From NCBI GenBank assembly GCA_030691585.1, contig JAUYEC010000013.1, forward strand, positions 1-9,352: a stretch of 9,352 bases of DNA, written 5' to 3'. Within the stretch, counting starts at the first letter, position 1. Every line of letters starts with the position of its first letter. Position numbers and translations under genes: made by a program. The stretch is from Candidatus Omnitrophota bacterium (GTDB lineage: Bacteria > Omnitrophota > Gorgyraeia > Gygaellales > Profunditerraquicolaceae). A model generated the notes under the pieces. That model did not search any database. It worked only from the letters and a program-made list of their open reading frames with translations, and was not told the origin of the DNA. This document shows positions 1 through 5,544 of this stretch, piece by piece.

Positions 1-35
1 TAGGCAAGTGCTCTATCCAATTGAGCTATGGGCGC
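1..35 (-). tRNA. tRNA-Arg (ACG), 5' part only, cut by window edge
   Basis: Reading the minus strand from base 35, the sequence begins GCGCCCATAGCTCAATTGG and continues GATAGAGCACTTGCCTA. This gives the acceptor 5' strand (GCGCCCA), TA at positions 8-9, the D-stem GCTC/GAGC around a D-loop with the invariant GG, A26, the anticodon 5' strand CTTGC, C32 and U33. The last visible base is A34. An A at the wobble position in bacteria almost always means tRNA-Arg with anticodon ACG (A edited to inosine), and the body fits that family. The anticodon's second and third bases, the T-arm and the 3' end lie outside the window, so the isotype is inferred from A34 and similarity. Confidence 0.85.
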
Positions 36-101
36 GCAATCTTTTAACCGGTAGCGAAATCCCGCAACGATCTAGGCGGGATTGAGCTATGGGCGCGCAA
101 T
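20..101. repeat. 21-bp direct repeat of the tRNA 5' end, two copies 61 bp apart
   Basis: Bases 20-40 and 81-101 are identical over 21 bp (attgagctatgggcgcgcaat). The copy at 20-40 is the first 16 bases of tRNA-Arg plus 5 bases of leader. The copy at 81-101 is followed on the minus strand by unrelated sequence, so it is a fragment and not a second tRNA. The 40 bp between the copies holds most of a hairpin. This looks like a short duplication or a small insertion with target duplication at the 5' end of the tRNA; the mechanism is unknown. Confidence 0.8.
58..83. repeat. 8-bp stem hairpin upstream of tRNA-Arg
   Basis: AATCCCGC at 58-65 is the exact reverse complement of GCGGGATT at 76-83, with a 10-base loop. 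On the minus strand the stem is followed by TTTCGC and not by a clear T-run, so it is at best a weak terminator for the small gene ending at 122. It could equally be part of the insertion between the two tRNA-end copies. Confidence 0.55.
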
Positions 102-121
102 GAATGAATAGTTTGAGGGGT

Positions 122-391
122 TTAGGAAAGGTAGTCAATGACGTTGAGGAACATTTTTAAGTCAACTATGGAAAGAAACGCCAAAACTAAACCCGTTATC
201 CGGTGCTTTTCCTTGAGCCAGGAATCAACCGAAGGCATTTGAGAATCAAGAGCATTGCCTGTGCGGTTTGGGGCTAATTGCAGGTTTAACGCCTCATCTA
301 TCCTGTTGTAGGAATCCGGAGAAAAACAGAGAATAAGCGCGAGTAGGCATGTCCCGCCGTAAATCGTATATGCCACTAATCCTAAGAACAT
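122..391 (-). CDS. small two-helix membrane protein, function unknown
   Basis: An 89-residue product that I do not recognise. Residues 2-23 (FLGLVAYTIYGG through LILCF) form a first hydrophobic segment. A polar stretch of about 40 residues follows, then a second hydrophobic segment at about 63-85 ending near the C-terminus. This predicts a small inner-membrane protein with two helices. The frame is open to an ATG at 442, but the ATG at 391 is preferred. It has a strong GGGAGGG ribosome site (402-396) four bases upstream, and a plausible promoter (443-414) lies inside the longer version. It sits between thiE and tRNA-Arg and is probably its own transcript. No residue suggests an enzymatic role. 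Confidence 0.6.
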   Translation of the reverse strand: MFLGLVAYTIYGGTCLLALILCFSPDSYNRIDEALNLQLAPNRTGNALDSQMPSVDSWLKEKHRITGLVLAFLSIVDLKMFLNVIDYLS

Positions 392-413
392 TTCGCCCTC
401 CCTTGTTAAGCTA

Positions 414-443
414 TTTATACCAAAAATCGGCCTAAAATGCAAA
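414..443 (-). promoter_or_regulatory. candidate sigma70-type promoter for the small membrane protein
   Basis: On the minus strand TTTGCA (443-438) and TATAAA (419-414) are separated by 18 bp. The predicted start near 407 leaves a short leader containing the GGGAGGG ribosome site. The -10 matches 5 of 6 consensus bases and the -35 matches 4 of 6. The call rests on sequence alone. Confidence 0.4.
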
Positions 444-452
444 CAAATATGC

Positions 453-479
453 AGGGGCGGGTTTCAAACCTACCCCTAC
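453..479. repeat. dispersed palindrome, degenerate copy 1
   Basis: AGGGGCGGGTTT and AAACCTACCCCT form imperfect arms around a central C. This is the same element as those at 1956-1984 and 3897-3927 but with two changed positions in the right arm. It lies directly after the thiE stop codon. On the minus strand it is followed by T-rich sequence, so it may help end the thi transcript. Confidence 0.75.
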
Positions 480-480
480 G

Positions 481-1089
481 TCAACAGGCGTAGAATAGCC
501 TCTGGAATTTTTCGATCTCGGCTTTGACATTTGTCCGTCTGACTACCGCGGAAATCGCGCATAATCCGTCGGCGCCGGCGCGGATAACTACCTCCGCATT
601 GGCTAAATTGATACCTCCGATAGCAATAACCGGGATTTTAACCTTCTTCTTTATCTGCGCGATCAACTTGATGCCCACCGGCCGCCCCGCGTCCGCTTTA
701 GTGCGCGTCTTAAATATCGGCGAAACACCGACATAATCAGCGCCTAGGCGCTCGGCCCTTTGCGCCTCGACAAGACTATGCACAGTAAGGCCAATTATCT
801 TTTTTTTGCCTAAAATTTTTCGCGCCGGCCAATAAGATAAATCGTCCTGTCCAAGATGCACTCCGTCAGCTCCAACAGCAAGTGCAATATCCAGCCGGTC
901 ATTGATCAAAAATATCACATCGCGACACAAACGCCTGAGTTCCCGCGCCTCCGCGTACAAATCCAGCGAACAGGATTCTTTGTTGCGGTATTGTACTACT
1001 TCAACTCCCGCGGCAAGCGCGTTTCTCACATCGCTTATAATTCCGGCGCGGCTGAGCCGGGCGTCGGTGATAAAATAAAAACCCCTCAT
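481..1089 (-). CDS. thiE: thiamine-phosphate synthase ThiE
   Basis: A 202-residue TIM-barrel enzyme that joins HMP pyrophosphate to thiazole phosphate (HET-P) to give thiamine phosphate and pyrophosphate in the cytoplasm. Family motifs are all visible: VVQYRNK near 31-37 (the pyrophosphate-binding R and K), LINDR near 61-65, GVHLGQDDL at 77-84 with the Mg-binding Asp, GVSPIFKTRTK at 121-131, and IPVIAIGGI at 152-160, followed by GADG in the phosphate-binding end of the barrel. The length is normal for the family. A Tyr in VQYR replaces the commoner Leu. Its ATG overlaps the thiM stop by 4 bases (ATGA), so the two are translationally coupled and make one salvage unit. No thiC, thiD or thiG is seen nearby. 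Confidence 0.95.
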   Translation of the reverse strand: MRGFYFITDARLSRAGIISDVRNALAAGVEVVQYRNKESCSLDLYAEARELRRLCRDVIFLINDRLDIALAVGADGVHLGQDDLSYWPARKILGKKKIIGLTVHSLVEAQRAERLGADYVGVSPIFKTRTKADAGRPVGIKLIAQIKKKVKIPVIAIGGINLANAEVVIRAGADGLCAISAVVRRTNVKAEIEKFQRLFYAC

Positions 1090-1892
1090 ACCCGCTCTAT
1101 CTTTTGCCTGCGCTCAACTGTCTTTTTATCCAAATTATACAGCGCATCAATTAATTTTACTTTGAATTCCGCCGGCCCCGCTGAATTCACCGCCGCGCAC
1201 TCACCGGCTATGCCAAAACAGGATAAGCCCGCCGCCGCCGCCCTCACTAAGTCCGGCCCCACTGCCGCAAACGTCCCGATCACCGACGCCGCCATGCACC
1301 CCGTGCCCACCACGTCCGCCATAAGAGCATGGCCGTTTTTCACGACAAAGGTCCGGCCCGCCCCGCTTATCACATCCTCTTTTCCGGTTACCGCCACCGT
1401 ACACTTGTATTTGACTGAAAGCCTGGCAGCCAAAGCGTAGATATCACCTTTTATCTCTGCCGTATCCACGCCTTTTGTCCGGACATTGATACCGGCGACC
1501 CGCGCTATCTCGGAGACATTACCTTTTATAATACCGATATCTATTTCTCTTAGCAACTCAACACACTTCTCGTCGCGAAGCCTGGTGGCTCCGGCTCCAC
1601 AGGCATCAAAGATCACCGGGATACCTTTAGCGTTAGCGCTCTTTCCGGCGATCTTCATCGCCTCCACAAAATCTTTCGTGAGTGTGCCGATGTTCAACAC
1701 AAGCGCTTGAGCCATCCCCGCCATCTCTGCTACTTCTTCATTGGCATGCGCCATTACCGGTGAACCGCCCAGCGCCTTTACTACCGCGGCGCAGTCATAA
1801 ATGGTCACCCAATTAGTCAAATGATGTATCAAGGGCTTTACTTGACGGATTTTTTCCAGGATAGGATATACTTTTAAATCGTTTTTAGCCAT
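1086..1892 (-). CDS. thiM: hydroxyethylthiazole kinase ThiM
   Basis: A 268-residue ribokinase-fold enzyme that phosphorylates 4-methyl-5-hydroxyethylthiazole with ATP, giving the HET-P used by ThiE. Signatures in order: LTNWVT (25-30) and GGSPVMAHA (42-50) in the thiazole pocket, VLNIGTL (65-71), FDACGAGAT (95-103, usually DPVGxGAT), GNVSEI (124-129), AVTGKEDVISG (167-177), and NGHALMADVVGTGC (186-199) with the active-site Cys199. DAC replaces the usual DPV, but the following GAGAT is intact. The ATG at 1892 lacks an obvious ribosome site. A possible -10 (TACAAT, 1904-1899) would place the transcript start at the ATG itself. The 63 bases upstream show no TPP-riboswitch core. It is followed by thiE with a 4-base overlap. 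Confidence 0.95.
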   Translation of the reverse strand: MAKNDLKVYPILEKIRQVKPLIHHLTNWVTIYDCAAVVKALGGSPVMAHANEEVAEMAGMAQALVLNIGTLTKDFVEAMKIAGKSANAKGIPVIFDACGAGATRLRDEKCVELLREIDIGIIKGNVSEIARVAGINVRTKGVDTAEIKGDIYALAARLSVKYKCTVAVTGKEDVISGAGRTFVVKNGHALMADVVGTGCMAASVIGTFAAVGPDLVRAAAAGLSCFGIAGECAAVNSAGPAEFKVKLIDALYNLDKKTVERRQKIERV

Positions 1893-1898
1893 AGGTTC

Positions 1899-1927
1899 AT
1901 TGTACGCCTAACCAGCCCGCGCCGCAA
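1899..1927 (-). promoter_or_regulatory. weak promoter candidate for thiME, possibly leaderless
   Basis: TTGCGG (1927-1922) and TACAAT (1904-1899) are 17 bp apart on the minus strand. The predicted start falls at or next to the thiM ATG at 1892. The absence of a ribosome-binding site before that ATG agrees with a leaderless message, but the -35 is poor (3 of 6). Confidence 0.25.
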
Positions 1928-1955
1928 TGAATAAATTAGACAGCCAGGAAACTGT

Positions 1956-1984
1956 GTAGGGGCGGGTTTGAAACCCGCCCCTAC
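1956..1984. repeat. dispersed palindrome, copy 2
   Basis: Perfect 14-bp arms GTAGGGGCGGGTTT (1956-1969) and AAACCCGCCCCTAC (1971-1984) flank a single central G. It lies between the end of the polymerase gene (2001) and the start of thiM (1892), 16 bases past the polymerase stop. No T-run follows on the minus strand, so it is not a standard terminator. Confidence 0.9.
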
Positions 1985-2000
1985 GTTAAGATCCGTCATA

Positions 2001-3305
2001 TTATAGCTTAAGTAAAGGTATAGCCAATCTCTTACGGAATGTCTCGCCTTTAAGCAATTCGGTCTTGCGCCAGGTCAGATTGTTACGCGGATGCTGCCTC
2101 TTACAACCTAACGGTTCAGTGGAAGCAATATGTAAGGTGTGCTTGCCATAAACATCATTGATCTTATCCGCTGCCTCGCTTAGTTTGCGCAGGCACTCCA
2201 CCCTGACAGGATCTTCAAACAGATCAAAATGATCATTGCCTTCTTTTAAAATATCCGACAATATCACACCGCTTGCGCGGTAAAGCAACCCATCGCTAAA
2301 AACTTGCTCAAAAAGTTCAACGCAGATACGCGTAAAGTCCAGGGTAGAGGCCGAATGCCGGTTTATCCTGGCCTCAAGCCCAGCACTGGTAAAATCATTT
2401 TTCTTTAAAAAAACGCATAGGCAGCGCGCACTCAACCCATGCCGCCTTAATTTTATAAAAGCCGATTCCAAGTTACGCATCAACTGCGCCTTGACAAACT
2501 CGCGATTGCCTGAAGCAGGCGAAAAAGTCTTTGTTTTGCTTATACTTAGGTAGCTTTCCTTGATCTCGGTTTTCACCGGATAAACCTTGACACCCCTTAA
2601 TTCATGCCAAAGCTCAAGGCCTATCTTACCGAGCATTTTTTGCGCGAATTCCCTTGGCCTCTGAATGTAATCAAACACGGTTTTGACGCCTTGCTTTTCT
2701 AAAAGTGCCACCGTATTCGGGCCGAAGCCGCAGACGCGTTCCAGCGCTATGTTTTTCAGAAAAATATGCAGGCGGTCCCCGGGCAAGACAGTGAAACCAT
2801 CGGGCTTATGCTGCTTGGAACAGATCTTTGCCAGCGACTTAGACAGGCTCAACCCCACGGAAACCGTGATATCCAGTTCTTTCTGGATACTCTGTTTTAT
2901 TTTTAACGCTATCTCTTCATACGACGTCCTGTACATCCGCCTCAACCCGGTCAGGTCGCAGAACGCCTCGTCAATGGAATATTCTTCCACCTCCGGGGTA
3001 AAGCGCCGCATGATCTCGAAAAGCCGACAGGAATATATGCTGTAGAGTTCGTAGTCGCTGGGCAGGATCACGGCGTCGGGGCAAAGCTTTTTAACATCGC
3101 CCAGGCGCACTGCCCGCGCTACACCACGCGCCTTGGCTTCGTAACTAGCACAAGAGACGATCCCGCGCTCCTTACCGGTAACAACCGGCCTGCCCTTTAA
3201 CGACGGATCCCTGGCCTGCTCACAGGAAGCAAAAAAAGCGTCGCAGTCAATGTGCGCGATTGCCTGGGGAAAAGAAGAAAGGGTAATAAAATCAGCGGGG
3301 CTCAC
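2001..3305 (-). CDS. umuC: Y-family translesion DNA polymerase, UmuC-like
   Basis: A 434-residue error-prone polymerase that would copy past damaged template. Catalytic acids are in HIDCDAFF (18-25; Asp20 first metal ligand, Phe25 as steric gate) and EYSIDEAF (108-115; Asp112, Glu113). SYEAKARGV near 54-62 is the fingers motif contacting the incoming nucleotide. A helix-hairpin-helix thumb lies at about 185-212, and a little-finger domain at about 248-350. HFDLFEDP (359-366) aligns with the QLxLF clamp-binding segment of this family, but His replaces Gln. The tail resembles UmuC more than DinB. The start is a GTG at 3305 overlapping the upstream stop by 4 bases (GTGA); no ATG is available before the first catalytic motif. 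It is coupled to the UmuD-like repressor gene and is therefore likely damage-induced. Confidence 0.9.
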   Translation of the reverse strand: MSPADFITLSSFPQAIAHIDCDAFFASCEQARDPSLKGRPVVTGKERGIVSCASYEAKARGVARAVRLGDVKKLCPDAVILPSDYELYSIYSCRLFEIMRRFTPEVEEYSIDEAFCDLTGLRRMYRTSYEEIALKIKQSIQKELDITVSVGLSLSKSLAKICSKQHKPDGFTVLPGDRLHIFLKNIALERVCGFGPNTVALLEKQGVKTVFDYIQRPREFAQKMLGKIGLELWHELRGVKVYPVKTEIKESYLSISKTKTFSPASGNREFVKAQLMRNLESAFIKLRRHGLSARCLCVFLKKNDFTSAGLEARINRHSASTLDFTRICVELFEQVFSDGLLYRASGVILSDILKEGNDHFDLFEDPVRVECLRKLSEAADKINDVYGKHTLHIASTEPLGCKRQHPRNNLTWRKTELLKGETFRKRLAIPLLKL

Positions 3306-3883
3306 TTGTACTTACGGACATTGGCGATTACGACACCTGCGATGACCAGCTCCTGCTTGGGTTCTATGGGCGGGTATTTTTTATTTGCCGCGATCAACAC
3401 CGTCTTGCCTTTATGTTTTTCAAAAAATTTCAGCGTCCATTCATTATCAACGCAGGCGACCACAATGTCTCCGTTAGCGGGTGTCCTGCCCTTTTGCACC
3501 AGGACCAGGTCCCCGGGCATAATACCTGCCCCGATCATTGAATCACCGTCCACCTTTAAAAGATAGGTTGCCTGCGGATTAGAGATCAGATAATCGTCAA
3601 GGCTCATCAGGTCTATGTTTTCTTCTTCGGCCGGGCTGGGGAAACCCGCGGCCACTGCCCCTAAAATTTTTACCGGATTATACAGCCGCACCGGCAAGAG
3701 CCTGCCGCTGGAATCCTTCTCCAGAAAACCCTGCGCCACCAGCGCCGCTATTCTCTTATACACCGCGTTCTTGGAACGCAGGCCGAAGATGCCCAGCATT
3801 TCCGAATAAGTCGGCATTCTTTTTGATTTAAGATAATGCTCGTGCAGTTTTTCCGCGTATTGTTTTAATATCTCTTTTTTCAT
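3302..3883 (-). CDS. lexA: LexA-like repressor with a UmuD-type self-cleaving domain
   Basis: A 193-residue S24-family protein. Residues 1-62 form a LexA-like winged helix (MPTYSEMLGIFGLRS, then AVYKRIAAL). The C-terminal part reads like UmuD: cleavage site AAGFPSPA with the scissile Ala79-Gly80, catalytic Ser115 in GDSMI, and Lys152 in WTLKFF. The distance from the residue before the cleaved bond to the Ser and Lys is 36 and 73, exactly as in E. coli UmuD (Cys24, Ser60, Lys97); E. coli LexA has 35 and 72. GFPSPA and ATYxxK are also UmuD features. It could act both as SOS repressor, through the operator in its own promoter, and as processed partner of the adjacent UmuC-like polymerase, as proposed for UmuDAb of Acinetobacter. 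Whether the cell has a separate LexA is not visible. Confidence 0.9.
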   Translation of the reverse strand: MKKEILKQYAEKLHEHYLKSKRMPTYSEMLGIFGLRSKNAVYKRIAALVAQGFLEKDSSGRLLPVRLYNPVKILGAVAAGFPSPAEEENIDLMSLDDYLISNPQATYLLKVDGDSMIGAGIMPGDLVLVQKGRTPANGDIVVACVDNEWTLKFFEKHKGKTVLIAANKKYPPIEPKQELVIAGVVIANVRKYK

Positions 3884-3896
3884 ATCACTAGCTCTC

Positions 3897-3927
3897 TGTA
3901 GGGGCGGGTTTCAAACCCGCCCCTACA
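3897..3927. repeat. dispersed palindrome, copy 3, inside the lexA leader
   Basis: Perfect 15-bp arms TGTAGGGGCGGGTTT (3897-3911) and its complement (3913-3927) flank a central C, so its centre is in the opposite orientation to copy 2. It lies between the predicted transcription start (about 3943) and the lexA ATG (3883). The very stable hairpin would therefore form in the mRNA leader, ending 13 bases before the start codon. Confidence 0.9.
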
Positions 3928-3949
3928 TTACCGGTAAAGGCACTCCGCA

Positions 3950-3978
3950 ATTATAGTGAACAATCGTTCACCTGTCAA
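3950..3978 (-). promoter_or_regulatory. consensus sigma70 promoter of the lexA-umuC operon
   Basis: On the minus strand TTGACA (3978-3973) and TATAAT (3955-3950) both match consensus 6 of 6, with the optimal 17-bp spacing. The predicted start is near 3943. A run of eight T on the minus strand (3989-3982) sits at about -39 to -46, where an UP element would be. A perfect promoter needs tight repression, and the operator fills its spacer. Confidence 0.88.
3956..3971. promoter_or_regulatory. SOS box / LexA operator in the promoter spacer
   Basis: GTGAAC (3956-3961), four bases, GTTCAC (3966-3971) make a perfect dyad. The core GAAC-N4-GTTC is the known LexA box of Firmicutes and Actinobacteria (CGAAC-N4-GTTCG), unlike the CTGT-N8-ACAG box of E. 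coli. It occupies 16 of the 17 bases between -10 and -35, so a bound repressor would block polymerase. Placement immediately before a LexA-family gene indicates autoregulation. Confidence 0.85.
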
Positions 3979-3998
3979 GCCAAAAAAAATCTGCCACT

Positions 3999-4898
3999 TC
4001 ACAACACTATAAGATTAAACAAATACCCGGTAAATATTATCCCAATACCCACTATCGCAGCAAAAATCAACAACAACCGCGTCTTCATCACCCGTCTTAA
4101 GATCAGGAATTCCGGTAAAGACAACCCGGTCACTGCCATCATAAAGGCCAACGCCGTGCCAATACCCATACCCTTCTCTACCAGCGCGCTGACCATGGGA
4201 ATAGTGCCTGCGGCATTGGAATAAAGCGGGATGCCGATAAGTGTGGCCACAGGCACAGCCAGCCAATTGCCCTTTCCGGCATACTTAACCAGCAGATCCT
4301 GCGGAGCATAACCATGGATAAAAGCACCGATTGCAATACCGATGACCACGAACGGACCGACCGTCCGCAAAATATCCGCGGTATATCGCCAGGCATATCT
4401 AAACCTGTCTTTCCATGACGGCTCAGCTAACAACGCGTCCGTGGCGCGCTTTTTAGGCTCAATATTCTCCAGCAGGCCCTCAAGCTTAAGTTCTCCGAGC
4501 ACAATACCGCTGACCACGGCGATAACAAATCCGCTGGCAATATAGATCACCGCGATCTTCCAGCCGAACATCCCCCAGAGCATCACCAGCGCCACTTCGT
4601 TTATCATCGGAGACGAAATAAGGAAAGAAAACGTCACCCCCAGAGGAATACCCGCTTCCACAAATCCCAAAAAAAGCGGAATGGCACTGCAGGTGCAAAA
4701 CGGAGTTACGATGCCCAGTAATGCTGCCGCTACGTTGCCGATGTATTTTTTCTCATGGCTCAAGATGGCTCTTGCGCGCTCCGCGGGGAAAAAACTGCGC
4801 ACTATTGCCACCACAAAAATGATCACGGCCAGGAGTATGAATATCTTGGCCGTGTCATATATAAAAAAGTTTATTGCCTCGGCTAAACGCCCGCTCAT
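3999..4898 (-). CDS. PF03773-type permease (ArsP/DUF318 family)
   Basis: A 299-residue integral membrane protein with about eight hydrophobic segments in two halves, split by a charged cytoplasmic loop at about 140-170. The first half has the family signature TPFCTCSAIPLFLGF (65-79, Cys68 and Cys70) and AGIPLGVTFSFLISSPMINE (82-101). The second half has GIPLYSNAAGTIP (222-234) and TGLSLPEF (257-264). Characterised relatives include ArsP, which exports trivalent organoarsenicals; most members have no proven substrate. The paired Cys suggest metal(loid) or thiol chemistry. A GTG at 4910 is in frame, but the ATG at 4898, two bases past the preceding stop, is preferred as a coupled start. No ArsR or thioredoxin-like partner is seen here, so calling it an arsenic exporter would overreach. 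Confidence 0.88.
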   Translation of the reverse strand: MSGRLAEAINFFIYDTAKIFILLAVIIFVVAIVRSFFPAERARAILSHEKKYIGNVAAALLGIVTPFCTCSAIPLFLGFVEAGIPLGVTFSFLISSPMINEVALVMLWGMFGWKIAVIYIASGFVIAVVSGIVLGELKLEGLLENIEPKKRATDALLAEPSWKDRFRYAWRYTADILRTVGPFVVIGIAIGAFIHGYAPQDLLVKYAGKGNWLAVPVATLIGIPLYSNAAGTIPMVSALVEKGMGIGTALAFMMAVTGLSLPEFLILRRVMKTRLLLIFAAIVGIGIIFTGYLFNLIVL

Positions 4899-4900
4899 TA

Positions 4901-5146
4901 TTATTCCCACTTAAAATACACGAACACCCTGCCCCAGCCAACTTTAGACTTAACCAGGCGGTTGTAACGCCCGCGCCGATCCTTATGCTCCAGATAATTT
5001 AAAATGCGCCTCTTGGTCTCACCCGCGTGTGTTCCGTAGGAGATCTCAATAATATCGGCATGATGCTCCTCGGCCTCCAACAGCACATCTTCCAACTTTT
5101 GCTCCAGTTCCGCCACCGGCGGCGTTAAAATCAACTTTATCTTCAT
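4901..5146 (-). CDS. short divergent Smr-like protein
   Basis: An 81-residue protein. Residues 10-28 look like the leading helix of an Smr domain, followed by IIEISYGTHAGETKRRIL (36-53), where Smr/MutS2 proteins have IIHGKGxGxLKxxV. A basic stretch (about 54-69) comes next, then a final strand GWGRVFVYFKW where Smr has GGxGVTxVxL. Smr domains bind or nick branched nucleic acid or RNA. The usual LDLHG motif at the N-terminus and the HGxG motif are not preserved, so nuclease activity is doubtful. Its ATG overlaps the stop of the zinc-ribbon gene by one base (TAATG), and its stop is two bases before the permease ATG. The family call rests on pattern alone. Confidence 0.55.
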   Translation of the reverse strand: MKIKLILTPPVAELEQKLEDVLLEAEEHHADIIEISYGTHAGETKRRILNYLEHKDRRGRYNRLVKSKVGWGRVFVYFKWE

Positions 5147-5463
5147 TACAACCCCATACCGCCCTGAAACGCCGTCTGGTAATAACTGTTAATGGATTTA
5201 AGCGCGTCAATGGTCCAGATACACAAATAAAAAGTCAGGATAATAACAATAACGCTTACCACAATCTTGATATTGCGGCTGTAACGCGGATTAAGCCACA
5301 AGAATGGCAGAGCAAACGGGCCGATAATCACAAAAGCCGCTATCAACGCCGAGGTCTTATAATACCACTTGGCCTTAGGTACTGCTTCCAACACACTGCC
5401 GCAGTGCTTGCATTTTATCGCTTCATCCTGTATCTCTTCGGCGCAAAACAGGCATTTCTTCAT
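5146..5463 (-). CDS. zinc-ribbon membrane protein, function unknown
   Basis: A 105-residue protein with an N-terminal zinc ribbon: CLFC (Cys4, Cys7) and CKHC (Cys18, Cys21) around the common EEIQDEAIK linker. Two hydrophobic segments follow, at about 37-59 and 65-88, and a short polar tail. The ribbon would be cytoplasmic and the rest anchored in the membrane. Such mini-proteins are widespread and mostly uncharacterised. The start is well supported by AGGGGG (5474-5469) five bases upstream. It is the first gene of a coupled trio with the Smr-like and permease genes. The REP-like hairpin ends next to its ribosome site. Confidence 0.75.
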   Translation of the reverse strand: MKKCLFCAEEIQDEAIKCKHCGSVLEAVPKAKWYYKTSALIAAFVIIGPFALPFLWLNPRYSRNIKIVVSVIVIILTFYLCIWTIDALKSINSYYQTAFQGGMGL

Positions 5464-5474
5464 AATTTCCCCCT

Positions 5475-5543
5475 AAAATAGGGACAGCGCCCTATTTTCT
5501 GCTTGTCGTAGACCAAAACGAAAATAGGGCGCTGTCCCCTTTT
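5475..5543. repeat. REP-like long inverted repeat, GGGACAG type
   Basis: Arms of 19 bp match perfectly: GGGACAGCGCCCTATTTTC at 5481-5499 and its complement at 5520-5538, with a 20-base loop. The left arm can also fold on itself (AAAATAGGG 5475-5483 with CCCTATTTT 5490-5498), so two alternative structures exist. It fills the gap between the paralogue gene ending at 5545 and the zinc-ribbon gene. It resembles the palindromes mobilised by RAYT (TnpA-REP) transposases, but no such gene is present here. It may also end the upstream transcript. Confidence 0.85.
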
Positions 5544-5544
5544 A

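Noticed and set aside
81..101. A second tRNA gene
   Set aside because: Only the first 16 tRNA bases are present; what follows is a hairpin without D-stem pairing, anticodon or T-arm.
392..442. Longer start for the small membrane protein
   Set aside because: The extension lacks a ribosome site and overlaps a likely promoter; the ATG at 391 has GGGAGGG just upstream.
856..1440. 194-codon open frame on the plus strand
   Set aside because: It lies wholly antisense to thiE and thiM, whose family motifs are clear; its translation has no recognisable domain and reflects base composition.
1893..1955. TPP riboswitch before thiM
   Set aside because: The interval is too short and no CUGAGA-type core or matching helices are seen.
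453..3927. CRISPR array from the repeated palindromes
   Set aside because: The copies are 1.5-2 kb apart with genes between them and no regular spacers.
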